From assembly GCA_013002885.1 (NCBI GenBank), contig JABDLS010000035.1, positions 1 through 57,227 of the forward strand: DNA of 57,227 nucleotides, in the 5' to 3' direction. Below are positions 26,849-34,835 of this stretch, one piece after another. This stretch comes from Gemmatimonadota bacterium (GTDB taxonomy: Bacteria; Gemmatimonadota; Gemmatimonadetes; Longimicrobiales; Gaopeijiaceae). Made by a program: the position numbers and the translations under genes. Position 1 is the first letter of the stretch, and each line of letters begins with the position of its first letter. Below the pieces are notes generated by a model, which ran no database searches, was not told where the DNA came from, and saw only the letters and a program-made list of their open reading frames with translations.

Positions 26849-28629
26849 GACTTCGGTCTGCCTCACGTGTCCGCGGGCCGGCGATGCTGTTCTTCGCCGG
26901 CTTTTTCATCGCACCGTCCTTCGCTGATGGGCAGGACATCGTCTTCGACGGAGAGCTGCCCCGCACGATGGTCTTCATTCAAGAGGAGGGCAGGGGCAAG
27001 GTCGCAGCCCGGGAGATGACATCCTTCCTCGTCGAAGCCGGCTTCCCGGTCATCGACCCGGCACTGGCCATCGACGAAGCTGCCCGGGCACTCGTGACTG
27101 CGGCCATGGCCGGCGACGATGGTGCTGCGACGCAGCTGGGCCGGGACTGGGGTGCACAGGTGCTGATCCTCGGTGTGGCCGATTACGGCACCCGACCCTC
27201 CCCTGGAGGAGGCGATCTTGTCACTGCGACGACGGAGGTCGCAGTGAGAGCCCTGCGACTCGACTACGGTGAGGTAATAGCCGATGCGGTAGCCGACGCG
27301 AGGGCCATCGAGGCCACCGATCAGGCGGCCCGCGCACTGGCAATTCGCGAGGCGACGCGGGAAGCCATCGAGACGTTCATCGGCCCGGTTGTCAATGACT
27401 GGGCCTCCCGCTCGTGGCAGGAAGCCATGTACTGGGTCCCCGATCCTGGTTCCGTCCTCGACGCAACGACGAAGACGGCCTCCGGACAGCAGCCGAGCGG
27501 TGGAGGTGGAGCCGCTGCGGGTGAAGCTCCTGGCCTCGCCGTGCTGCGTGCGGACGTGCTCCCGGCCACCGACGGGCTCGCGACTCGGGGCATCGGAGTG
27601 GTGAGGAAGGGACAGGGACGGTCCGACGTGCAGAACCTGGTCCGCCTGGAGGGTGTCGTTGTTGGAGACGCCATTGGCGTTGACGTCCACGGCCAGCCTG
27701 CCGAGATCGAGCCCATCACCGACGAGGAGGTTCGACGTCTAGGTCTGGCGGGGGCTCGTGCCCAGCGCTTCCGGCGGGACTTCAACCTCCCGGTGAGCCA
27801 GGATACGGTTCAGATCGTGGCGCAGGGCCTGGGCGGCCAGACCGTGCATGCCATCGCGGCCCCTCGTATCGACAAGCGGTGGGCGGTCGTGGTCGGTGTC
27901 GGAGACTATCGCTCCGACGACATCCCCGACCTCGACTTCGCACCGGCGGACGCACGGGCGGTGAAGGAGTTCCTGGAGAGCGATGCCGCAGGACCCTTCG
28001 ACGAGGTGCTCTACCTGGAGAACGAGCAGGCGACGGGCGCCGCCATGAGGGAGGCCCTCTTCGTCTTCCTGCAGCAGGCGGACTGGGATGACCTCGTGGT
28101 CATCTACTACGCCGGGCACGGCGCACCCGACCCGGGCCGACCCGACAACCTCTACCTCCTCCCGACGGATGCCGAACTGGGCGCCCTGGCGGCCACCGGC
28201 TTTCCGATGTGGGATGTGAAGACGGCCCTGCGTCGCCAGATCGCCGCCGAGCGCGTCCTGGTCATCGCCGACGCCTGTCACTCGGCCGGGGCGGCGGACG
28301 GCGACCTTGTCGCCGGAGATGGGGGGAACCCCATAGCGGGCGGCCTCCAGGGGTTGTTCACGCCGTCGCGTAGGCTGATGATGACCGCTGCAGACACGAA
28401 CGAGTTCAGCCTCGAGGACGAGCGTTGGGGAGGGCACGGCGTGTTCACCCACTTCCTTCTGGAAGGGCTCCGCGGTGAGGGCGATCTCGATCAGAATGGG
28501 ATCGTCACCTTCACCGAGCTCTTCGATCACGTGAGCAACAACGTGCGGACTGCTACAAACGGTCGTCAGAACCCGCAGCGGAGCGGACTGGGAGACATCC
28601 CACTTGCCGTCGTGGACGGGGCGCGATAG
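26845..28629 (+). CDS. Secreted CsgG-like/caspase (C14) fusion protein
   Basis: A 594-residue protein with an N-terminal signal peptide (MLFFAGFFIAPSFADGQ). Residues about 35-200 resemble the CsgG-like domain of the preceding gene (ARALVTAAMAGDDGAATQLG, WGAQVLILGVADYG, AVRALRLDYGEVIADAVAD). A Gly/Ala-rich linker and a beta-rich middle follow. The C-terminal 240 residues form a caspase-hemoglobinase peptidase domain: WAVVVGVGDYRSDDIPDLDFA, YYAGHGA with His425, and ADACHSAG with Cys478. Both catalytic residues are intact, so it is predicted to be an active Cys peptidase in the periplasm or at the envelope. It is coupled to the CsgG-like gene by an ATGA overlap. Substrates are unknown. Confidence 0.85.
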   Translation: MRLRSASRVRGPAMLFFAGFFIAPSFADGQDIVFDGELPRTMVFIQEEGRGKVAAREMTSFLVEAGFPVIDPALAIDEAARALVTAAMAGDDGAATQLGRDWGAQVLILGVADYGTRPSPGGGDLVTATTEVAVRALRLDYGEVIADAVADARAIEATDQAARALAIREATREAIETFIGPVVNDWASRSWQEAMYWVPDPGSVLDATTKTASGQQPSGGGGAAAGEAPGLAVLRADVLPATDGLATRGIGVVRKGQGRSDVQNLVRLEGVVVGDAIGVDVHGQPAEIEPITDEEVRRLGLAGARAQRFRRDFNLPVSQDTVQIVAQGLGGQTVHAIAAPRIDKRWAVVVGVGDYRSDDIPDLDFAPADARAVKEFLESDAAGPFDEVLYLENEQATGAAMREALFVFLQQADWDDLVVIYYAGHGAPDPGRPDNLYLLPTDAELGALAATGFPMWDVKTALRRQIAAERVLVIADACHSAGAADGDLVAGDGGNPIAGGLQGLFTPSRRLMMTAADTNEFSLEDERWGGHGVFTHFLLEGLRGEGDLDQNGIVTFTELFDHVSNNVRTATNGRQNPQRSGLGDIPLAVVDGAR

Positions 28630-28636
28630 ACGAAGC

Positions 28637-29914
28637 GTGGGTGACACCGCCGCTGCGTCGGACGTAGCCCGGAGGGTCGGGGCGGTCCTGGTGTCCTTCC
28701 TGGCGGTCACCGCCGCAATCTCACTGGCCCCCATCCAGGATGCCGTGTCCGGTGGCCCGGTCGGGTTCGCCGAGCAGACGCGGCCGATTGCGTACCTCCT
28801 GGGGGCCCCGCTCTTCGGCATCTGGGACTCCCTTTCACTGCTTTCGCTGTCTCAACACTACGCCGTTCTCGCGACCCTGGTGGCGCTCTACCTGGGGTCA
28901 GTTTCGAGGGCACGCCGATGGACCGTTCCTGGTCGCTCCCTCCGGGCTTGGGCTGTCCGGGAGGCGGGGCGAGCCGGATCAGCTCTGCTGCTCCTGGTGA
29001 CCTTCTACGCGGCGGGAGTGGTGCTGCCACGCCCCATGACGGGGATCCGACTGAGCGAGCCCGACCTCGTCGCCATCGACTTCCACAGCCACACCCACTA
29101 TTCCCACGACGGCTGGAGCCTGTTCTCTGCCGCCCGAAACCGCGAATGGCACGAAGGGGGTGGATTCGACGTCGCGTACGTCACCGACCATTACACCTGG
29201 GCCGGCGTCGACGAGGCCGCCCGAGACAATCCGCAGCGGGTGGGAGAGCGGACCGTGCTCATCAGCGGGGCCGAGATCCGGATCCACCGCAGGCCCACCA
29301 ATATCCTCGGTGACCGAAGTCGCTATCTGGGGGCCCTCGATGCCGACTCCGTCTACATGGATCCGGAGCTCCTGGCCGACGAGGCCCGCCGTTCGGGTCG
29401 TCCGCCGACTCTGCTCTACACCATGCCCGGGGGACTTGAGTGGGTGCTGCCTTTCACCGCCGACCTGCCGTCGGGGATGATCGGCATCGAGATCAACGAC
29501 GGGTCGCCCCGGGGGTTGGAGCAGGTCCGCTCTCAACGCAGGGAAATCATCGCGTTGGCGGATTCCATGGATCTGGCGCTCATCGGCGCCGCCAATCTCC
29601 ACGGGTGGGGCCGAACGGTTGCGTCGTGGAGCATCATGGAGATCCCCGGGTGGCAGGAGATGACGCCCGAGGGGGTCGGTGATGCCATCGAGGCGACTCT
29701 TCACCGCGAGCGGCGAGCCGCGGTACAGGTGCTGGAGCGTCGAATGCCGTACCACGACGGATCGCCCCTTCTGGTCGTGACTTCGCTGCCCTGGCTGACC
29801 ATGGAGCACTTCCGGATGCTGAGCCTGGACGAGCGCGCCTCTTGGCTCCTCTGGATCGCCGTCGTGGTGGCGGGCATGACACTTCGGGACCGGCGGCGCG
29901 ATTTGCGCGCGTAG
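28637..29914 (+). CDS. Membrane-anchored PHP-domain phosphoesterase
   Basis: A 425-residue protein. The first 130 residues contain about three or four membrane segments (RVGAVLVSFLAVTAAISLA, YAVLATLVALYLGSV, ALLLLVTFYAAGVVL). A PHP-type metal-dependent domain follows: IDFHSHTHYSHDG (metal ligands His-x-His and Asp), VAYVTDHYTW and ISGAEIRIHR. A last hydrophobic stretch near the C terminus (WLLWIAVVVAGM) may re-enter the membrane. PHP proteins are usually phosphatases or phosphodiesterases; no substrate is evident. GTG at 28637 is chosen; TTG at 28604 would overlap the caspase gene. It follows the caspase gene by seven bases and is probably in its operon. Confidence 0.8.
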   Translation: MGDTAAASDVARRVGAVLVSFLAVTAAISLAPIQDAVSGGPVGFAEQTRPIAYLLGAPLFGIWDSLSLLSLSQHYAVLATLVALYLGSVSRARRWTVPGRSLRAWAVREAGRAGSALLLLVTFYAAGVVLPRPMTGIRLSEPDLVAIDFHSHTHYSHDGWSLFSAARNREWHEGGGFDVAYVTDHYTWAGVDEAARDNPQRVGERTVLISGAEIRIHRRPTNILGDRSRYLGALDADSVYMDPELLADEARRSGRPPTLLYTMPGGLEWVLPFTADLPSGMIGIEINDGSPRGLEQVRSQRREIIALADSMDLALIGAANLHGWGRTVASWSIMEIPGWQEMTPEGVGDAIEATLHRERRAAVQVLERRMPYHDGSPLLVVTSLPWLTMEHFRMLSLDERASWLLWIAVVVAGMTLRDRRRDLRA

Positions 29915-29925
29915 AGCCGGGCTCT
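29913..29925. terminator. Palindrome between convergent genes
   Basis: AGAGCC-G-GGCTCT overlaps the stop of the PHP gene and abuts the stop of prfC in a 10-base gap. It could serve both directions but lacks a T-tract. Confidence 0.3.
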
Positions 29926-31535
29926 TACGCCACGGCTGTGCGACGCGGCTGTACGTCGTGGAACTTCAGCTCCTTCTCCTGCTCGACGCTCCGCTGCAGC
30001 GTCCATTCGTTGTCGAAGAGGATGAGGGGCGCACCGTCGGCATCCTCCACAAGTCGTCGTCCGTAGGCGCCGGCCACTTTGGTGATGGTCGGTTCCGGAC
30101 CCACGACCCAACGGGCACAGTGAAAAGGTAGACGCTCCAGCCGAGCCGATACGCCATACTCCCGTTCGAGCCGGTCCAGGAGAACGTCGAACTGGAGCGT
30201 GCCCACGGCGCCGACGATGGGGATGGGGCCGGTGAGGGACGGAGCGAAGAGAAGGAGGATCGTCCCCTCCTCGGCGAGGTGTCGCAGTCCACGGTCCAGG
30301 TGCTTTCGGCGTAGGGCGTCCTCGATATGGACCTGCGCGAAGTGCTCGGGCGAGAACCGGGGTACCCCGGGGTACTCGATGAGACCGCTTACGGCCACGG
30401 TATCACCCACACGGAGACTCCCCCGGTCGAGTAGTCCCACGACGTCGCCGGCGACCGCGTCGGTCTCGGAGTGGGCGCGCTCACGGGCCATGAACTCCTG
30501 CGGCTGTGCGAGTCTCAGGGTCTTGCCCGTCCGTGAGACGACGGCCTCGGTCCCCTCCTCGAAGCGGCCGGAGCAGACCCTGAGGAAGGCGACGCGGTCA
30601 CGATGCCGGGGATCCATGTTCGCCTGAACCTTGAAGACGAAGCCGGAGAAGGGCGTCTCCACAGGGTCCACGGGCCCATCGGTGCCTTCCCGTGCGGCCG
30701 GCGGCGGGGCCAGGGCCAGAAAGCGCTCCAGAAAGACGTCCACGCCGAAGTTGGTCAGTGCGCTCCCGAAGCAGACAGGACTTGCCTCTCCGCGCGCCAC
30801 GGCCCCGAGGTCGGTGGGCGTGCCGGCAACCTCGAGGAGTTCGACCTCTTCCTGGAGACGCGAGGCGCCTTCGACTCCGATGACCTCCACCAATTCCGGC
30901 GAGTCGAGCGCCACCCGTGCCACTTCGGGCCGAGACTGTCCGTGGTCGTCGGTCTTCTCGTAGAGCCAGACAAGCTCGCGGTCGCGGTCGTAGACGCCCA
31001 CCAACTGACCGTCCTTCCTGACCGGCCAGGTGGAGACGAAGCAATCGATGCCGAGCTCGTTCTGGACGTCGTCCAGGAGGCCGAGGGGGTCGGCGCCCAC
31101 CCGGTCGCACTTGTTGACGAAGGTGAAGATCGGGAGCCGGCGCTTCCTGCACACGCTGAACAGCTTCCGGGTCTGCGCCTCGACGCCCTTGCGATTGTCC
31201 AGGAGCATGATTGCGCTGTCGGCGGCCATGAGCGCCCGATACGTGTCCTCGGAGAAGTCCTGGTGACCAGGCGTATCGAGGAGGTTGATCCGGAAGCCCT
31301 GGTAGTCGAAATGGAGGACGCTGGCTGTGATGGAGATGCCACGCTCCTGTTCCATCTCCAGCCAGTCGGAGGTCGCGTGGCGCTGCGCCCGACGCGACTT
31401 GACCGAGCCAGCGGCGCGAATGGCTCCACCATAGAGGAGGAGCTTCTCGGTGAGGGTCGTCTTCCCGGCGTCCGGGTGGCTGATGATGGCGAAGGTCCGC
31501 CGGCGCCCGATCTCGTTCTTCAGGGTGCTGCTCAT
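29925..31535 (-). CDS. prfC: Peptide chain release factor 3
   Basis: A 536-residue translational GTPase that removes RF1/RF2 from the ribosome. The G-domain motifs are IISHPDAGKTT (G1, residues about 18-27), SVKSRRAQRHATSDWLEMEQ (switch region, typical of RF3), DTPGHQDFSEDTYR (G3) and FVNKCDR (G4). The length matches the E. coli protein of 529 residues. Domains 2 and 3 follow (VAFLRVCSGRFEEG, GAVGTLQFDVLLDRLEREY). It is apparently a single-gene unit. Confidence 0.95.
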   Translation of the reverse strand: MSSTLKNEIGRRRTFAIISHPDAGKTTLTEKLLLYGGAIRAAGSVKSRRAQRHATSDWLEMEQERGISITASVLHFDYQGFRINLLDTPGHQDFSEDTYRALMAADSAIMLLDNRKGVEAQTRKLFSVCRKRRLPIFTFVNKCDRVGADPLGLLDDVQNELGIDCFVSTWPVRKDGQLVGVYDRDRELVWLYEKTDDHGQSRPEVARVALDSPELVEVIGVEGASRLQEEVELLEVAGTPTDLGAVARGEASPVCFGSALTNFGVDVFLERFLALAPPPAAREGTDGPVDPVETPFSGFVFKVQANMDPRHRDRVAFLRVCSGRFEEGTEAVVSRTGKTLRLAQPQEFMARERAHSETDAVAGDVVGLLDRGSLRVGDTVAVSGLIEYPGVPRFSPEHFAQVHIEDALRRKHLDRGLRHLAEEGTILLLFAPSLTGPIPIVGAVGTLQFDVLLDRLEREYGVSARLERLPFHCARWVVGPEPTITKVAGAYGRRLVEDADGAPLILFDNEWTLQRSVEQEKELKFHDVQPRRTAVA

Positions 31536-31729
31536 GACTTACAAGGTGTCCGGACGTGAGGAACGACTTCGACGTCGTCCGGCTCGACCGATGGGGCGGA
31601 GGTGGCCGCCACGCCGGAAACGGCGGGGGCCGAGGGGAACCGGATGACCACGAAATATGCCGACTCGACACGAGTGCGTCACCCGGGGCAGATGCGATGG
31701 AGGCACGTCTCGATCGCAAGCCCCGCACA

Positions 31730-31796
31730 AGCGGCTCGGCCCCGCCCAGAGACTCTGGACGGGGCCGGTAGCCGCTCGACGCGGCGAAGTCGAGCG
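31730..31796. terminator. Two strong hairpins downstream of the DUF2911 gene
   Basis: A long stem pairs CGGCCCCGCCCAGAG with CTCTGGACGGGGCCG (14 of 15 positions), extended by AGCGGCT/AGCCGCT across a two-base bulge (31730-31776). An adjacent stem pairs CGCTCGAC with GTCGAGCG around an eight-base loop (31773-31796) and ends four bases from the DUF2911 stop. Neither has a T-tract. The rest of the 265-base gap to prfC holds no plausible gene. Confidence 0.6.
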
Positions 31797-31800
31797 CGAG

Positions 31801-32442
31801 CTACATCGCAGGGTGGGCGTGGAAGCTCACGCGAGTGTTCTCCCACTCCATGATGACATCACCCATTCCGGCAGAGGTGGGCTCAAAACTGAAGTGGAGG
31901 GTCTCGGCGCTTTCGTCCATGGACTCGGGCTCGACGGTGAACGAACCGACATCGGACGCCCGGACAGACTCATCGATGGGAATGCCCCAACGCTCGTGGG
32001 TCGAGTTCAAGACGATCTCCCATTCGCTCTCGCCGGGGATGGCGTAGATGGAGTAGCTGCCAGGCTCGACGGCGACCCCCTGAATGGTGGCAGGACCGGC
32101 GAGGTGGAGGGTGGTGGGTTCGTTGGCCCCCATCCTCCACGGCTCACCAAAGGGCACCAAGCCCCCCATGATGTCCCGGCCCCGAGCTGACGGCGCACCA
32201 TAGCATAGGAGCGCGTCATGGCCCCCCACGCTGAACTCGATGCTCTCGAGTGGGCTCGGGCGCTCCTGTGCTTCGGCCATGGTCACCGTGGAGTAGCAAG
32301 AGAGCTCGGAGGCCGGCGCTGCAGCCATGTCCTCCGAGTCACTCATGTCGCCCATGTCGGCCGACTCCTGCTCTCCACCGCCGCAGGCGGCCAGGAAGAG
32401 CCCACCGAAAAATAGTACGGAAAAAGTGTTCAAACGACGCAT
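31801..32442 (-). CDS. DUF2911 family lipoprotein
   Basis: A 213-residue lipoprotein with lipobox FLAAC (Cys20) and an acidic Met/Asp/Ser-rich linker (ADMGDMSDSEDMAAAP). The body matches DUF2911: VGGHDALLCYGAPSARGRDIMGGLVPFGEPWRMGANE (shown as two joined stretches), then TTLHLAGPATIQGVAVEPGSYS and IYAIPGESEWEIVLN. DUF2911 proteins are common secreted proteins of unknown function in Bacteroidota, Gemmatimonadota and relatives. The ATG at 32442 has GAGGAGACAGC directly upstream and begins the signal peptide; an in-frame ATG 13 codons earlier is less likely. Divergent from the VOC gene. Confidence 0.85.
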   Translation of the reverse strand: MRRLNTFSVLFFGGLFLAACGGGEQESADMGDMSDSEDMAAAPASELSCYSTVTMAEAQERPSPLESIEFSVGGHDALLCYGAPSARGRDIMGGLVPFGEPWRMGANEPTTLHLAGPATIQGVAVEPGSYSIYAIPGESEWEIVLNSTHERWGIPIDESVRASDVGSFTVEPESMDESAETLHFSFEPTSAGMGDVIMEWENTRVSFHAHPAM

Positions 32443-32584
32443 GCTGTCTCCTCGAGTGCTGCTGATCATCATCCTACGCAAGCATTTAAGCTACCAAGGG
32501 GTTCCCCGTGGGTCGAGACGTGGGGGTGGTGCACGCTTGGTGGGCGCGTGCAGGCATCGGTTTGCCACGAGCGGGAGGGAGACG

Positions 32585-33016
32585 ATGTTCGAGGCAAATT
32601 ACGGCGCCACCGATCCCGTTCCACCCATCACCAGAGATCACCCAATGGACCTCGGCACCTTCTCGATCAGCCTCGCCGTGAAGGACTTGAGCACCTCTCG
32701 TGCCTTCTACGAGAGACTCGGCTTTGAAGCCTTCCAGGACACGGCACCCGACCACTACCTCGTCATGAAGAACGGCACGACCATCATCGGGCTGTTTCAG
32801 GGGATGTTCGAGGACAACATCCTCACGTTCAATCCCGGTTGGGACACCAACGCCCAAGAGCTCGACGTCTACACCGACATCCGAGAGCTGCAGAAGGCCC
32901 TTCGGTCACGGGGCATCGAGTTTGCACAGGAGGCGGACGAGGACTCAACGGGCCCGGCGAGTTTCGTGATCGTGGATCCGGATGGGAACCCAATCCTCGT
33001 GGATCAGCATGTGTAA
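32585..33016 (+). CDS. VOC superfamily (glyoxalase/dioxygenase-like) protein
   Basis: A 143-residue single-domain protein. The paired beta-alpha-beta-beta-beta pattern is clear: TFSISLAVKDLSTSRAFYERL then GFEAF, LVMKNGTTIIGLFQG, and TDIRELQKALRSRGIEFAQEA then FVIVDPDGNPILVDQH. Relatives include glyoxalase I, bleomycin-binding proteins and many uncharacterised metal-binding enzymes; no specific function is assigned. The ATG at 32585 has GGGAGGGAGACG upstream and is preferred to an in-frame ATG 60 bases later. Divergent from the DUF2911 gene and convergent with the PP2C operon. Confidence 0.85.
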   Translation: MFEANYGATDPVPPITRDHPMDLGTFSISLAVKDLSTSRAFYERLGFEAFQDTAPDHYLVMKNGTTIIGLFQGMFEDNILTFNPGWDTNAQELDVYTDIRELQKALRSRGIEFAQEADEDSTGPASFVIVDPDGNPILVDQHV

Positions 33017-33075
33017 CGGTGAGCGCCTGAGCTGATCGCCTGGTGGCGCGGCCCACTGTGCTCGATCCGCACCTT

Positions 33076-33984
33076 CTAGAACAGGCTCATCAGCAACCAG
33101 ACCACGAGGGCTACAGCGGCGAGAGCACCCACGGTGAGGACGGTCTTCGGTAAGCCTCCCTCACCAGCACCGGCTGCTGCGTGATCGTCAATGTCGGTGA
33201 AGGCTGGCTCGGGATCGTCTGGATGGGCCGTCGGATCGAACCCCAGGGCCTGCGTGGACTGCTCCAGTCGCGGCACCTCGCCGTACTCGGCTATGGCGAC
33301 GGTGATGTTGTCGTCGGAGCCATTTTCGAGGGCCGACGACACCAGCGTCTGCGCGGCTCCAAGAGGGCTCCCGGACTCCATGTAGATTCGTCGCAGGTCG
33401 CCGTCGTCGAGGGTCTTGTAGAGCCCGTCCGAACAAATGAGCAACGCGGTGTCGGATTCCAGCGGGAACGGGCCGAAGACGTCGACGTCCACCTCGGCCG
33501 AAGTCCCGATGGACCGCGTCAAAGCGTCCCTGTATGGGGTGTTCATCGCCTCGGCCTCGGACTGGCCTCGCTTCATCGCTTCGGCCACGAAGGAGTGGTC
33601 CTCGGTGAGTTGGCGAATCCCGGCGTCGTTGATCAGGTAGCCCCTGCTATCGCCGACATTGGCGATCATGTACTCGCCATCTTCGACGATGGCAGCCGTC
33701 AGCGTGGTTCCCATGCCGTGCTTGCCGGGGTCCTTCGCCTGTTCGTGGACCTCCCTGTTCGCCAACTCCACGGCCTTGTCGATGCCGACACCATCCTCGA
33801 GAGCCCTGACGAGCGTCTCGAGGGCCAGGGCACTCGCCACCTCTCCCGCCGCATGGCCCCCCATGCCGTCGGCCACGGCCACGAGCACGCGGCCGCCGGA
33901 CAGCTCCTGCACCAGGACCGAATCCTCCTGGTACGGTCGCGCTCCGGCGATGGACTCGCTGGCCAGCCGAGGCTCGTAGTTCAT
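33076..33984 (-). CDS. PP2C-family Ser/Thr protein phosphatase, membrane-anchored
   Basis: A 302-residue protein that would dephosphorylate kinase targets. Metal and phosphate motifs are all present: Arg in GARPYQEDS, VAVADGMGGHAAGEVAS, ANVGDSRGYLI, LLICSDGLYKTLDDGDL and GSDDNITVAI. A linker then leads to a C-terminal TM segment (VLTVGALAAVALVVWLLMSLF), so the catalytic domain is cytoplasmic and tethered, as in PstP/PrpC proteins. It is the last gene of the kinase-FHA-phosphatase operon, four bases after the FHA stop. Confidence 0.93.
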   Translation of the reverse strand: MNYEPRLASESIAGARPYQEDSVLVQELSGGRVLVAVADGMGGHAAGEVASALALETLVRALEDGVGIDKAVELANREVHEQAKDPGKHGMGTTLTAAIVEDGEYMIANVGDSRGYLINDAGIRQLTEDHSFVAEAMKRGQSEAEAMNTPYRDALTRSIGTSAEVDVDVFGPFPLESDTALLICSDGLYKTLDDGDLRRIYMESGSPLGAAQTLVSSALENGSDDNITVAIAEYGEVPRLEQSTQALGFDPTAHPDDPEPAFTDIDDHAAAGAGEGGLPKTVLTVGALAAVALVVWLLMSLF

Positions 33985-33988
33985 CCGA

Positions 33989-34714
33989 CTACGCGACGTC
34001 GTCCATGAAGGCGATCTTCAGGCCTCCGGCCTCGACCACGTCGCCGTTGCGGAGGGTCGCGCGCTTGGTACCCCGGCCATTCACAGTCATTGATCCGAAC
34101 ATGGCCAGGTAGCGGACCTCGCATTTGCCCCCCACCGTGATGAGGAGGACGTGGTGCTTGGGTCCTCGCGGCACCTGGATGTCGCAAAGCTCGTCGGTCC
34201 CGATGAGAACCGCCGGTTGATCTGTCAGATAGTGCGTGCCCCGCTCGCCGCCGGACTCCCACATGAAGTGCTTCCGCTTCTTCCGGTCGGCGTCCTTAAG
34301 AAGCTCCTTCACCTCGTGGGGGTTGATGTGCATGGTGCCCTCAACCGGCGCGGCTGGCTGGCGGGTCGGAGCCGGCTTGTCGGCCATGGGCGACGGCTTC
34401 GACACGGGCACCTCACCTTCACCGAGAGCTTTCCCGAAGACGATGGAGAACTTCCCGAAGCCCACCTCGTCTCCCAGACCTATGGATTGGGCTCCGGCGA
34501 TCTTCTGGCCTTCGAAGTACGTGCCGTTGGAGGACCCGAGGTCCTCGACCACCCATCCGGATTCGTCGAGCCGGATCTCGGCGTGGCGGCGAGAGACGGA
34601 GGGGTTGTCGATGAGGACGTCCGCGCCCTCGTCGCGCCCCACGACGATGGACGCCTGTTTGAAGTCGTACGCCTGCATGACACGGCGCCCGAGAAGGAGC
34701 GTCAGCTTCGGCAT
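33989..34714 (-). CDS. FHA-domain protein with two FHA-like domains and an internal phospho-motif
   Basis: A 241-residue cytoplasmic phosphothreonine reader. Residues 1-95 are a good FHA domain: VGRDEGADVLIDNPSVSRRH and LGSSNGTYFEGQKI. Residues about 145-240 look like a second, more divergent FHA domain (VLIGTDELCDIQVP, FGSMTVNGRGTKRATLRNGD). The linker carries TMHINPHEVKEL (Thr127), which resembles two segments in the kinase encoded upstream. The organisation recalls GarA/Wag31-like circuits in which a kinase phosphorylates a linker Thr that the FHA domain then binds. Position between kinase and phosphatase strengthens this. Confidence 0.88.
   Translation of the reverse strand: MPKLTLLLGRRVMQAYDFKQASIVVGRDEGADVLIDNPSVSRRHAEIRLDESGWVVEDLGSSNGTYFEGQKIAGAQSIGLGDEVGFGKFSIVFGKALGEGEVPVSKPSPMADKPAPTRQPAAPVEGTMHINPHEVKELLKDADRKKRKHFMWESGGERGTHYLTDQPAVLIGTDELCDIQVPRGPKHHVLLITVGGKCEVRYLAMFGSMTVNGRGTKRATLRNGDVVEAGGLKIAFMDDVA
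34301..34336 (-). other. Shared T-x-x-x-N-P-x-E-V-x-x-L linear motif in the FHA protein
   Basis: Codes for TMHINPHEVKEL (residues 127-138), between the two FHA-like domains. It aligns without gaps with two N-terminal segments of the kinase gene. Confidence 0.55.
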
Positions 34715-34835
34715 CGTTGGTCCTCGCTTCGTGTCCGGCGGTAGCGTGGGCTCTTAGGCCCGCGACTGATGGGCTGCGACATAATGCCCCTCGGTACAGG
34801 CAGGGTCCAGCCTGTCGTAGTCCGGCCCAGGGAGG

